The translations under genes were made by a program, and so were the position numbers. The notes below the pieces were generated by a model, which made no database searches, was not told the origin of the DNA, and saw only the letters and a list, made by a program, of their open reading frames with translations. Positions 1 to 10,512 of a stretch of 23,207 bases of DNA are shown one piece after another; position 1 is the stretch's first letter; each line of letters opens with the position of its first letter. This DNA comes from Xanthoparmelia taractica (Eukaryota > Ascomycota > Lecanoromycetes > Lecanorales > Parmeliaceae), in the NCBI GenBank assembly GCA_033085395.1, contig JANQBS010000438.1:1-23207 (forward strand). Direction: 5' to 3'.

Positions 1-75
1 ATCCCATATCTTTCGATATGATATTCGAAAAACTAGTCCCATACCATCAAATATACCACACCTTTCCGACCCGTA
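1..75 (-). mobile_element. hAT MITE, partial (cut by window start)
   Basis: The reverse complement starts TACGGGTCGGAAAGGTGTGG and matches the first 75 bases of the MITEs at 4716 and 10236 almost exactly, so this is one terminus of the same ~276-bp MITE in reverse orientation. The rest lies before the window. Bases 76-83 (cgagagtc) would be its right 8-bp target duplication, but the left partner is out of view. The terminal sequence keeps several CA dinucleotides and is among the less mutated copies. Confidence 0.85.
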
Positions 76-83
76 CGAGAGTC

Positions 84-947
84 TTATATTCTTCTTCGTT
101 TGGAAATCTATCTACTCTACGTTCTTTAAAAAGTTATTATCTTTATTCTTGAAAGAATTATATTTAAAAGATAATATAATAGAGTAGAGATAGAAGTTAA
201 AGAGATAAGAGTTAAAGAGATAGAAATGAGAAAGATAGAAACTTAGAGTTACTAGAGCTCGAAAAATAGAAGTTAAATAAATAGAAATAAGAAAAATTAT
301 ATTAGAAGAAAAAAACTAAATAAAAATAGAATAGATTAACTTAGACTAGAAAAGATTATTAGAAGAGATCATAGAGACTTAAGCTAAGAAAGTTATATTA
401 AGAGAAATCGAAAGAGTAAGTATAAGAGCGTGAATAATAAGAATAATTAAATTTAAAGAATAAAAGAAGATTAGAGAATTAGTAAAGAATCGGGCTCGAC
501 GAGCTACTCGACGTAGTGTAAGATATAAATCTATAATCTCGAGAAGATATTTAGATTGAAAGCTTAGAAGCTCGACTTAAGAATATATTTAATAATATAA
601 CGATTCGCATTAACTTTAAGATTCGTAATAAAGATATCTAGAAATCTATATTAACTTATCTTATTGAATACTCTAACTTCTTCGAAATTAAGAAGATAAT
701 AATAAAATAAGTATAAGAAAAATAAAGGCTCTTTAATATGAAGCTTCGTATACTAGCTTTATAATAGTATTATAATATCGCGATTATCGATAACATTTAT
801 ATAATACTCTTAATATAGAAATTATATATTAATATTAATTACGAGTTACTATTATTTATAATAAAGATTAATATCAAAGTAAAGAAGCGAACTTCGAATT
901 CATGACCTAAAAAAGATCTTAGCGAGATATTATGAAGTTTAAATAGT
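84..947. other. AT-rich stretch, no gene recognised
   Basis: This is a purine-rich, CpA-poor stretch. One forward frame from about 180 to 540 gives lysine/glutamate/arginine-rich peptide broken by TAA, TAG and TGA. That composition is expected from GA-rich DNA, and the stop density is no lower than chance, so it is not called as a gene. It may be part of a degraded retroelement next to the LTR-like segment that follows. Confidence 0.4.
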
Positions 948-1386
948 TGTGAACTTTACACGTACGGTTCGCCCGATAGCGAAGATATCTACTCGGCGAC
1001 GATAGAGAAGATTTCAAAAGAAAAATATCTGAGGCTCGCGTGAATTATATATCCCGTCTGGCATAGGCGAAAAAGGGATGTAGCTAATAGGCTAGACGGC
1101 ATGAACATATCGACGTGGCTCTCGATCCTTTAATGTAAATACGAATTACCTACAACATAGGATTTACTAACCGCACGCTTATCTAGAACACTATAATACT
1201 TCTATAGGCTAATGACTTCACTCTAAGAGTCTTAGCCTTCTGAACTATATAGAATATATAGATAACGCGAGATGATAATGTGACGATAACGAATCACTAG
1301 AGATAGTGGCGATATCAATGATTCTAAAAATTCAATAGTCGATTTAGATTATAGGAATCAAGAACGTCTCGTGATCGGAATAACAC
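948..1386 (-). mobile_element. Possible LTR of an unidentified retroelement
   Basis: This is a less mutated island that keeps many CA and TG dinucleotides. Read on the minus strand it begins TGTTATTCCGATCACGAGAC (from 1386) and ends TTCACA (948), which is the TG...CA boundary of an LTR. It carries a TATA-box-like atatataat near 1045-1053 on that strand. The 5-bp flanks (atagt on the left, catcg on the right) do not match, so it is not a clean solo LTR and may be one LTR of a larger decayed element. No second copy is in the window. The call rests on boundary form alone. Confidence 0.3.
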
Positions 1387-3558
1387 ATCGCTTCTATATG
1401 ATTTATTCTATAAATGCATTTTGCTTTTAAAATAGAATTACTCTTATATAGATATAGATTAAATATCGTAAAGACTTTTCGCTCTTTTAAGCGCGCAAAG
1501 TATAGACGTAGATAATAGTTCTATTACTATCCTATTCTATAAAAGATATCGTTATTAATTTATTTATTATTAAAAAAAAAAAAAAAAAGAGCGCGTATAG
1601 TTTAGAATCGACTTGAATAAGTAACTTTAACGCTTTCTAAAGTAATTTTATAAGAATTAGTCTAAAACGCGTGCATCTAATTAGACTTATATAGTAAATT
1701 CAAGATAAAATAAGATAAGAAGAAGATTATTTCTATTTTTAATTTATAAAAAAGATTAATAAGCAAAGGTTACTATAGCTACAGAGTATAAGTCTTTACT
1801 TCTTTGCGACTATTTCTTCTTTAGATCGATAAATCTTCAAATCTTACTAGTCTTTCTCTTCTTTAAGCATCGAAGAATAATATCGCGAGTATACTATAGT
1901 AGTCGAGTACTTCTCTCTCAGTGTCTTTTTATATCTAGCGTATACTTAATCGTAAAATACTTTTATATTCTTATATCGTTTCTTTTAATATAATAAATAA
2001 ATAAGATAGTAAACGCTCGTTAGCGTATCTAATTACTTCTTTCCCAATATTCTTTTTCTTAACGTCAATGCTTATTTATATATCTCTTTAATCTTATCGT
2101 ATTTACCTTAACTACTAAAGTTAATTACGAATTTCTTATCGTCTAAACGAATACTACGATCGATACTAGCGCCATATCTTCTACAATAATATCTTCACCT
2201 AGCGCTATAATTCTCCCCGATTAGATTCATTATATCTTAAGAGCTCTTCTAGAAGCTCTTAATCGACTATTCATCTTTCTAATTAAGAAGACGCTCGAGT
2301 TATCGAGACTATATTCCGCATAAGATCGATTCGAAGCATTCTAGTTCGCGCTATTAGTTTTTAGAGGCGATTATTACAATTATATAATAAACTTTATCAA
2401 CGGCGTTCATCGTGACAGGAGATTTGCGTATAAGGTGAGTTATATCCACTCTGCACACGCGAAGAACACGGCTCGTAGACATTTGCTTGGCGTTTTATAG
2501 ATACTGTAAGGCCAGGCTAATTCTTCGAACGAGACTAATCTTAGTATTGTCTCGTTCAACGAGATTAATTAACGATATCTATAATATCGATAAGTTCTAG
2601 TATATCGTTATAGCACTTGAAAGAATTACATAAAAGAATTAACGTGTATTTTATTATATTTTACTATAAAAGAGAGACGATAGAAGAGCTTAGATGAAGT
2701 AGTATATAATACTATATCGATGCTACTTAATCAATAAGTGACTCGCAATTTCCGTTGCGCTAATTTATGAACAAGGCCGGTACTATATGTAAGAATCTCC
2801 CTCTAGTTACCAAGAATACCAAGAAATTTTAAGCGGAACTTTCGTCACGCGGCTTCAAAAACGGCACTCTACTATTGTATTCCAATTCGGGCTACATTCT
2901 TTCCTATCGCTAATTTTAAATCCTTATTCACAATAGATTTCCAGTACTTATCCTTCGGAGTCAATTCTAACTTCTTTAACTAATTTAATTTTAATCCCTT
3001 TATTTCTTTTCTAAGTATTTCATTTCTAACTCTTCTTCTTAATCTCTCTGCTTATCAATTCACGCTCTCAATCTCTCTCAGATATAAACTTTTTCATAGA
3101 ATCTTTTCGACGAGTCTAGGGTAACAGTAATTTAGAAGATAACTGCATTAAGTCTCCTACGATGGCGCTGAAATCGTCGTCGTCCGTAGCTTACCATGAT
3201 TTATCGGGTTATTCAGATTCATTCATTTTATCGATTATCGCTTTTCACATCGTGACTCTAAGAGAAAGTCTCGACTCCGATATTGACTCATTTCCTGGTC
3301 TTTATTTTTAGGCAATTCCTGCGCTATACAAATCTAATCTATGGCCTGTTAGGCATATTCTACAAATTTCCATCCTTCGACCCTCTGTCTTATTTCGATT
3401 TCTCAAACCTATAATTAATATGCGTCTAATCTAATAAGCTTTTGCATTTGAAATAGTAGTAAAAATTTAGGCAATTCAAACACTTATAGCGTATATTATA
3501 TATATCTTAGAAGATTATTAAGATTAAAGCTTATTAAAAAGTAGTTATCGTAATAATA
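1387..3558. other. Non-coding decayed stretch with less-mutated islands
   Basis: I recognise no gene here. The stretch alternates CpA-depleted DNA (about 1400-2380) with islands that retain CA and TG (about 2390-2560 and 2740-3480). A 17-base A run lies at 1572-1588. Minus-strand frames across 2354-3483 read like plausible protein in places, but their in-frame stop density equals the random expectation at this GC content. A plus-strand 49-codon ATG frame at 3162-3311 is equally unsupported. This DNA, continued at 4653-4715, is the insertion target of the hAT copy at 3567. Confidence 0.45.
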
Positions 3559-3566
3559 CTTATTCT

Positions 3567-4644
3567 TACGGGCCGGAAAGGTCTGATATATTTGATGGGA
3601 TATCCCATATCATATCGTATTATACCATACCATGAAAGGGTATCATAGGGGGGTTATACCAGATCACTTATAAAGATATAAGATAGGAAATTACTAATAT
3701 CATGAAATGATTTAAGAAATTTCTAATATATGTAGAAATATCTCATAATATAGATTATTTCTTATATTAGGTGGCGAATAAGATAAAAAAATTCCAGATT
3801 AATATATAAGTTAGGGCGAAATTAACTTAAGTAATTATTAAACTCCGGCACTTAATAAGTAATATTAAGATAAACTCTCTTCTAATTTAATCTCGCTAAG
3901 TAAATATAACTATTCTAATAAGTAATAACTAGAATAATAATTACAATACATTATTTTCTTAAATTGTAATCTACGTAAGATCGCCAAGCCGACCTCTTCC
4001 CTAATCACTTATAAAACGATTTTAAGTTATTAAGATTATTAAGAATATATAACTATAAAGAATAATCGTAAATTCTTTTTATAATGCGAAGAAAGAAGAG
4101 GGGAATTTATTATCGTAGGGTAAATAGTAGATTACTATTATAGTTAGCGTGCTAGTAATTCTTTTAATAATCAAATAAATCAAATACACTAATAGCAGTA
4201 GAAATAACTCGCCAAGCCCTAAGTGATTATAAAGGCCTTTCGTAACACGATATTAAATGCGATAGCGAGCTCAGCTTAATAACGTAATAATAAAGTGAAG
4301 TAATAATAATAACGATAATAAAGTAAGGTGATAGCTAGAATAATAACTAGAATACTCAATAACGTGATAATAAAGTGAAGTGATAACTAGAATAATAACT
4401 AGAATACGTTCGCATAATTCTATATAGAGTAACTTCTTCTATATATAGTATATTTCCTATATCCCTGCATATAACATGGGATACCCCTGCATATATTAGA
4501 AATTTCTTAGATTATTTCATGATACCAGCACGTCTCTCAGATCATCCCATAAAAATCAAATAATATAATCTCAATACCATACCATACCATGATATGATAT
4601 CGACACCCCATATCCCAGACCATTCCAGACCTTTCCGATCCGTA
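3567..4644 (+). mobile_element. Non-autonomous hAT element (~1.08 kb) with perfect TSD
   Basis: The element starts TACGGGCCGGAAAGGTCTG and ends with the near-perfect inverted copy CAGACCTTTCCGATCCGTA. It is flanked by identical 8-bp duplications, cttattct at 3559-3566 and 4645-4652. An 8-bp duplication is typical of hAT transposons. The terminal ~250 bases match the copies at 12885, 16261 and 22907. The interior differs, with a decayed middle shared partly with 16261 and a short tandem array near the right end. There is no transposase frame. Both termini retain CA dinucleotides, so it is less RIP-mutated than its surroundings. Confidence 0.92.
4274..4410 (+). repeat. Short imperfect tandem array inside the hAT element
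   Basis: Two imperfect copies of a ~52-base unit contain aacgtgataataaagtgaag and the doubled motif aactagaataat; the first is lengthened by an internal partial repeat. A homologous array occurs in the copy at 12885 (about 13475-13612) and a decayed inverted version in the copy at 11881 (about 12120-12200). It is a recurrent subterminal module of this hAT family. Confidence 0.6.
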
Positions 4645-4715
4645 CTTATTCTACTAAATATTAGAACTAATCTTGCATTTATTATCGATTAATTCGATTA
4701 TCGTAGTCGAAGAAC

Positions 4716-4992
4716 TACGGGTCGGAAAGGTGTGGTATATTTGATGGTATGGGACTAGTTTTTCAAATATCATATCGAAAGGTTTAGAATATCCCATACT
4801 CTCATTGGGTTTTTAATAAATATATTACGTAATATTTTTTTATATTATAAAAATACGTAAATGCTTAAGCGAATCCTTATATAATTATAAAATTCTATAA
4901 ATAGATTAAAAAGATATAATTTTTTTAAAAAAAAGTTAAAAAAAAGTTAAAAACGACTATGTTTAACAGATATCACATCTTTTCAACCCGTA
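4716..4992 (+). mobile_element. hAT MITE (277 bp) without a matching TSD
   Basis: The termini TACGGGTCGGAAAGGTGTGG and its inverted copy bound 277 bases. The internal ~160 bases (4804-4963) are identical to 10324-10483 in the MITE at 10236. Nearly all terminal differences between the two are C/T or G/A. The 8-bp flanks are cgaagaac on the left and ggaaagag on the right, which do not match. This copy has therefore lost its duplication through decay, or its flanks were rearranged. No protein-coding capacity. Confidence 0.88.
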
Positions 4993-5387
4993 GGAAAGAG
5001 AGTGTAATAATCTTTACGAGCGTCTTAAGTCTATTAAAGACCTTTTTAAAGATTTTCTTAAATATTTTAAAGTATCTAATAGCGATAGTTATAACGTAAG
5101 AAGAATAAGATAATTATAAAGATTAAATAAGTGTAGATATAAATAAGATAAGAAGAATATACGCTAATTTAATATGTAGATATTTAATAATTTAGAATTA
5201 GTTGAATAAAGATTATAAAAGAATACGATTACTCTAAGTAAGAAGAATTCGAATAAAGAGTTAACTAATAATATAAAACTTATATATATAGTGCTCTCGA
5301 AGATATATATTCTTCGTATATGCGTATGCATCTAGAATAAAGACTGGATCATGAGATATACTAATCTATAGTTTCACTATTCGACTT
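4993..5387. other. AT-rich gap, nothing recognised
   Basis: This is unique within the window. It holds no frame with recognisable motifs and no terminal repeats. It joins the MITE at 4716 to the truncated retroelement end that starts at about 5388. Confidence 0.5.
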
Positions 5388-5934
5388 ATTAGGCGTAGTA
5401 GAAGCCAAGGTAGTAGAAGTAGAAGTCGGGGTAGTAGAAGTAGGAGTAAGAATAGTAGAAGCCGAGGCGATAGGCGAGGTAGCTATAGCTTATTAATTAA
5501 AATCCTCGTATTACTATTTATTCACCTATAGATGAAGCGATTATTAGGGTCGCGGCGACGAGAAGTAATAGAAGCGAATACTATTAATATTATTAGTATA
5601 CTTCTTATAAAGTTCGATCTTTTTTATATATTACTACGTATATTCGATAAGTTCTTATATATAATTAGAAAGTATCGCGAAGAGCTTTCAAAGTAGAGTA
5701 AAGTATTCTTTAAGATACTTATTGTGAATAGAGTTAACTTAGCTAAGCGATCTTAACCTCACTTAACTATTATCTTAATTAATATATACGTCTCGCTATT
5801 ATAAGATTGCGTTAGAAATAGTTAAAGACTAAATAATAGATAGTAAGAAAAGCTTAGTATTTACTAGTATTGATATTAATATTAATATTGTTATTATAAC
5901 TAGAAAAGAAAGTAAGTAAGGTTTTATATCTTAT

Positions 5935-6075
5935 TAGCGTGGTTTTCGCGCTATTATAATAATAAAATAATAATACATTATAATAAGATAACGACGATAA
6001 TAGTATATTACAATGAGATAACGGCGATAATAGTATATTTTAATAGAACAATAGCGAGCATATATTCTATTAATT
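5935..6075 (+). repeat. Minisatellite in retroelement 3' region
   Basis: There are about three imperfect repeats of a ~22-base unit containing ataacggcgataatagtata. This is the inverted counterpart of the longer array at 6895-7040 and the shorter one at 18150-18245. Apparent small reading frames over these arrays are low-complexity Tyr/Ile/Arg strings and are not genes. Confidence 0.65.
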
Positions 6076-6257
6076 AAGATAACGATATTCGTAAACGCGC
6101 TATTGCGATTTATATATATATATATATTAAAATAATTAAGATAGACTAGACGTAAGTAATCTAGAGTTAATAGCGCGATGTATACTCGCAAGCACTTAAT
6201 TGCAATACGTAGTTATAATAAGATTTAGAAATTAAATCTTCTAAGCGAAAAAGTAAT

Positions 6258-6518
6258 TATAAGAATAGAAGCACTTAGCGTAGATTAATAGAACTCGCTT
6301 AACTCGCTTGTTAGACTATAAATTACGTAATAAGAGCGAATATCTAATATACTTAATAGAAGTCTTAAATATTTGCGAATCCCCTTTTTCTTTTTTTCTT
6401 TCTTAACTATTAATTTACTTAATAATTTAAACGATTATTCTAGCATCTACGTTTCTTAATCTCGCTAATTATCTAGCTACTACGTAGCTTTATTAAAAAA
6501 AGACCTTACTATCTTACA
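6258..6518 (+). repeat. Full-length chromovirus 3' LTR (261 bp)
   Basis: The LTR runs from TATAAGA to TCTTACA. Reading the first base pair as a mutated TG gives 7-bp terminal inverted repeats TGTAAGA/TCTTACA and the canonical TG...CA form. It aligns over its full length in reverse orientation with 17652-17911 (260 bp) and with the split LTR at 11726-13958 (260 bp once two insertions and their duplications are removed). Its right neighbour begins directly with the interior of another LTR. Confidence 0.75.
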
Positions 6519-6636
6519 CGAATATTTAAGACTTTCGTTAAGTATATTAGATACTTATTCTTATTACGTAGCTTATAGTCTAATAAGCGAGTTAAGCGAG
6601 TTCTATTAGTTTACGCTAAGTGCTTTCGCTCTTATA
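6519..6636 (-). repeat. Truncated 3' LTR of chromovirus copy 1
   Basis: These bases match the part of the LTR from its start (minus-strand TATAAGAGCG) through cttaaatattcg, in inverse orientation to 6258-6375. The remaining ~140 bases of the LTR are missing; the opposed LTR ending at 6518 abuts instead. Immediately upstream on the minus strand lies the purine tract aagaagagaaataat, which fits a polypurine tract and supports calling this the 3' end. Confidence 0.68.
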
Positions 6637-6894
6637 ATTATTTCTCTTCTTAAAAGACTTAGTCTTTAAATCTTATTATAATTATATATTATAATTAAGT
6701 ATTTACGAATTTACTAGAATTATATTTACTAGCTATTATTAGTTATAACGTAATCTCAACTAATATATATCGCGCTATTAACTCTAAATTACTTATATCT
6801 AGACTATCTTAATTATTTTAATATATATATATATATTAAAATCGTAATAGCGTGACTTCGAATATCATTATCTTAATTAATAGAATACGCGCTC

Positions 6895-7040
6895 GCTATT
6901 ATTCTATTAAAAGATATTATTATCGCTATTATAACGTACTATTATCGCTATTATAATACGCTATTATCGCTATTATAATATATTATTATCGCTATTATAT
7001 TATACTATTATCGCTATTATCTTATTATAATACGTTATTA
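6895..7040 (-). repeat. 22-bp minisatellite, about five copies
   Basis: Tandem imperfect repeats of ctattatcgctattataata, about 22 bases each, lie in the 3' internal region. The equivalent array has about three units at 5935-6075 and two at 18150-18245, so copy number differs between sibling elements. Confidence 0.7.
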
Positions 7041-7786
7041 TTTTATTATTATAATAGCGCGAAAATCAAGCTAATAAGATATAAAACCTTACTTACTTTC
7101 TTTTCTAGTAATAATAATATTAATAATAATATTAATATTAGTAAGTATTAAGCTTTTTTTACTATTTATTATTTAGTCTTAATTTTTTCTAGCGTAGTAT
7201 TACGATAGCGAGCTATATATTATCGTAATAGCGAGACGTATACATTAATTAAGATAATAGTTAAATAAGATTAAATATCGCTTAGCTAAATTAACTTTAT
7301 TTATAATAAGTATTTTAAAAAATACTTTACTCTACTTTAAAAGCTCTTCGCGATACTTTCTAGCTATACGTAAGAGCTTATTAGATATACGTAGTTAAAT
7401 ATAAAAAAAGCGAACTTTATAAGAAGTATATTAATAAAATTAATAATATTCGCTTTAATTACTTCTCGTCGTCGCGATTCTAACGATCGCTTTATTTATA
7501 AATAGATAAATAATAATATAAGAATTTTAACTAATAAGCTATAGCTATTACTTCGTCTACTATCTCGACTTCTACTATTCTTACTCTCGCTATTCTCGCT
7601 TCTATTATTTCTATTATTACTATTATAACTTCGACTATCTCTACTATTAATAAGTATCTAAAATTATTTTTAAGATATACTTAATTAATAAAATTAATAG
7701 CTATTTCTATCGATCTTTTTTTTATTTTTTAAGATATATTAATTAAGAGAAAGAGTAATATATAATTAAGAGATTACGCTAATACG

Positions 7787-8061
7787 TACGAGTTGAAAAG
7801 ATATATTATCTATTGAATATAGTCGTTTTTAACTTTTTTTCAACTTTTTTAAAAAATTATATCTTTTTAATCTATTTATAGAATTTTATAATTACATAAG
7901 CGTTCGCTTAAGCTTTTTACGTATTTTTAGAATATAAAAAAATATCACGTAATATATTTATTAAAAACCCAATAAGAGTATGGGATATCCTATATCTTTT
8001 AATATAATATTCGAAAAATTGATTCCATATTATCAAATATACCACACCTTTCCGACTCGTA
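7787..8061 (-). mobile_element. hAT MITE (275 bp) with perfect TSD
   Basis: This is the reverse orientation of the MITEs at 4716 and 10236. The termini are TACGAGTTGAAAAG on the left and ACCTTTCCGACTCGTA on the right. It is flanked by identical 8-bp duplications ctaatacg at 7779-7786 and 8062-8069. The sister retroelement has an uninterrupted site at about 18970-18990 (gcgctaatacgtg followed by ttaaatctctat), which confirms insertion into chromovirus copy 1. Confidence 0.93.
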
Positions 8062-8701
8062 CTAATACGTACTAAGTCTCTATTTATCTTCATTATATTC
8101 GCGCTCTTACGCGTAATTAGATCGCGATATATCTTATATCTTTTACTAACTCTCGTTAACGTAAATACAATCGCTACTTTCGCGACTAGCACGCTTACGT
8201 ATTAAATCTTCTTTCTTCTTATTATTAAGCTACGATATTTATAATTATAATTATCTTTTTATTTATTCGCCTTCGCCTCGCTACGTGAAAGAATAAAATA
8301 ATCTTAATTTATAAATTTAAGAATTTAGCTAATAAAAGTAAGCGTCTTACGCGCTTATAACGCTATCGCTACTTCTTTTTTCTCTATCGCTATTCTCTCT
8401 TATTTATCGATAATTATTTTTAATAAAAGTATTTACTTTTTATCTTAATAGAACGTTTTAATTAATATTAAATAATACTATAATTAAATTTAAATACGAC
8501 TCTTATAATTATCGTTTTTTTTATTATATAAAGCGCTTCGACGCGTTAAATTATTATACGTGTGTGAGTCTATAAATTATAAATAATTATTATTATTAAA
8601 TTTACGAGTTATAAATTTAATCTACGAGCTCTCTATTATTATTATTTTCGTGATTTTTCTCGCTTTTTAATTCTTTATAATAATTATATTTTTTATTTTA
8701 T

Positions 8702-10144
8702 CTTAAATATTAATTTATATAATTTCTTTACTCGCTTAAAATTCTTAATTATATTCTTAATATTTTCGAGATATTTTATTAATTTTCACGAAGCTTTATA
8801 AGATAAAAAGTCTTTTTAATTAATAAGATACTTAGTTTCGCTCTTATAAATTCTTTTATTTAATATTTTATCAATTTTTTATTTCTTTTCTTTATTAATT
8901 AAGATTACTTATAACTCTAAATTATTATCTAGCGAATATTACGATTTTAATAGTAATATATAAAATATAGAATAAATTCTTTTATATCTAGTAGAAAGGT
9001 CTAGCTTATAAGTCTACGTATCTATTTTTTTTAACACTTTAAAAGATTTAAGCTATTTATAATTAAGTTTCTTTTTTAATCGTGAAATACGTATATTTAA
9101 GCTTCGTAATAATACTTTATCTTTCTCTTAAAAGATAATAGTCTTATAATTACTATTATTATACTTTACTTATTAATTTATAACTCGCTTCTATAATTCT
9201 TTTAAATGCGATCTAATATCTCGTAATTATTTTATTCGCTTTATAATAAGCGATATTTTTCTCTTTAAGATCTTACTCTTAGAAGTATTTTTTAAATCTA
9301 TTATATATCTTATTAATAATTCTTATAAGATTTTATTTATACTTACGTAAATATTATTATTATATACGAACGTAGTTACTAATAATATCTCGAGTTAATT
9401 ATCTTGCTTATAGTTATAATATACTTAATAATGATATTCGAGAATTTAATTTTATTTTTTAATCTAATTATTTATTTAAGAATAAAACGTAATATTAAAT
9501 CTACGTTTCGCATTTAAATATTAGTATAGCGTTATTTAAAATTTATTTATAAATAGTAAGTCTTAATATAAAATTAAGTTACGTATTATATTACGTAATA
9601 ATATAAACTTTCGTTATATAATATTAATAAGTTTATCTACTTTTAAATCTTTTATAATTATTATATATATTATATACTTCGTGAATTTATCTATTAAAAT
9701 TAAGATAGTATCGTAAGTCTTATTAATATATAAATTTCTCGTAAATAATAAATCTATAATAAAGTCTATTATTATAGTATAAAATAAATTTACGTTATCT
9801 AATAAAATCGATACTAGCTCGCTATAAGACTTATAATAATAATTTCGCACTCGCTAATAATTAGAGTAAGTGCGAATATAATTTACTATTTTAAGTATTA
9901 TATCTAATTAGTAATATTTAAATTTAATATTCTCTTTAATATGTCTACGCGAGAAATATTTAATATTAAAATTATTATAATTTATACGAAGAATTTCTTT
10001 CTTTATAATAGAATTATTAGAAATATAGATTACGAGATTACGATATAATAGTTTATATTTATCGATTTCTTATTTCGAAAGCTTATTTTATTTAGTAGCG
10101 TATTTTTAATATTACTCTTTATTCGTAATAAAAGCGTTCTTACG
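8702..10144 (-). pseudogene. Chromovirus integrase and chromodomain relic (copy 1)
   Basis: One minus-strand frame can be followed over 1.4 kb. In order: a decayed HHCC zinc-binding region (residues ILRINYNN, then RRHIKENI, then YIRTYSNY, with tyrosine or serine where His and Cys are expected); the catalytic core start IIIDFIIDLL followed by YDTILILIDKFTKYIIYI (9614-9850); an NYKQDN block near 9400; a GPY/F-type module near 8960-9060 (FKVLKK, then TYKLDLSTRYKRI, then IFYILLLKS); and a chromodomain near 8720-8880 (ETKYLIN, KDF, IKYLENIKNIIKNF). Integrase inserts retroelement cDNA, and the chromodomain of this family targets heterochromatin. Stops sit where CAA, CAG or TGG codons are expected, as RIP would make. 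The frame phase is constant across the modules, so the match is not accidental. Not functional. Confidence 0.85.
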
Positions 10145-10235
10145 TTATAATTTAAATAATTATATTATTATTAGTTCTTATAAATTTAAATAAGATTTCT
10201 TTACTTTTAAAATCTAATAAATTAGAAGTTGAGAC

Positions 10236-10512
10236 TACGAGTTGGAAAGGTGTGGTATATTTGATGGTATGGGACTAGTTTTTCGAATATTATATCGAAA
10301 GATATGGGATATCCCATACTCCCATTGGGTTTTTAATAAATATATTACGTAATATTTTTTTATATTATAAAAATACGTAAATGCTTAAGCGAATCCTTAT
10401 ATAATTATAAAATTCTATAAATAGATTAAAAAGATATAATTTTTTTAAAAAAAAGTTAAAAAAAAGTTAAAAACGACTATGTTCAACAGATACCACACCT
10501 TTCCGACCCGTA
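10236..10512 (+). mobile_element. hAT MITE (277 bp) with perfect TSD
   Basis: The termini are TACGAGTTGGAAAGGTGTGG on the left and ACACCTTTCCGACCCGTA on the right, with identical 8-bp duplications gttgagac at 10228-10235 and 10513-10520. The sibling retroelement has the uninterrupted sequence aattaagataatatcg at about 22070, where this copy reads gttgagac, MITE, gttgagac, aatatcg. It is nearly identical internally to the MITE at 4716. Confidence 0.95.

Larger units (their letters stand above)
5388..6518 (+). mobile_element. 3' end of a plus-strand chromovirus copy (internal region plus LTR)
   Basis: This segment is an inverted homologue of 6519 to about 7640 and of 17652 to about 18780. It consists of a truncated 3' internal region (5388-6257) followed by a full 3' LTR (6258-6518). 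The purine tract aagcgaaaaagtaat lies directly before the LTR, as a polypurine tract should. From 5391 one forward frame gives dense arginine-serine repeats (see findings). Similarity to the other copies stops at about 5388, so integrase and everything upstream are missing. The plus-strand orientation is opposite to both other copies. Confidence 0.7.
6637..8600 (-). other. 3' internal region of chromovirus copy 1
   Basis: This long stretch between the chromodomain relic and the 3' LTR is shared with copy 2 (17912 to about 20560) and, for its LTR-proximal part, with the inverted end at 5388-6257. It carries the minisatellite at 6895-7040 and the hAT MITE at 7787-8061. On the minus strand a frame of Ser/Arg/Asn-rich codons corresponds to the arginine-serine frame at 5391. 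No known domain is recognised, and it may be an untranslated tail or a lost extra ORF. A frame at 7917-8192 crosses the MITE boundary and is not a gene. Confidence 0.55.

Noticed and set aside
3162..3311. 49-residue ATG frame on the plus strand.
   Set aside because: Short, no recognisable domain, no supporting context; one of several such frames expected by chance in the less mutated island.
2354..3483. Minus-strand frames that read like protein (e.g. DDDDFSAIVGDLMQLSSKLL near 3120, and a 46-codon open run near 2490-2354).
   Set aside because: About 22 stops in 315 codons equals the random rate at this GC content, no domain is recognised, and the two best frames are out of phase. Lower mutation alone can make such stretches look coding.
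5934..6191. 85-codon minus-strand frame.
   Set aside because: It is antisense to the retroelement 3' region and consists of Tyr/Ile/Arg strings from the minisatellite; no conservation of frame in sister copies.
7917..8192. 91-codon minus-strand frame.
   Set aside because: It runs across the boundary and target duplication of the MITE at 7787-8061, so it is a chance join of two unrelated sequences.
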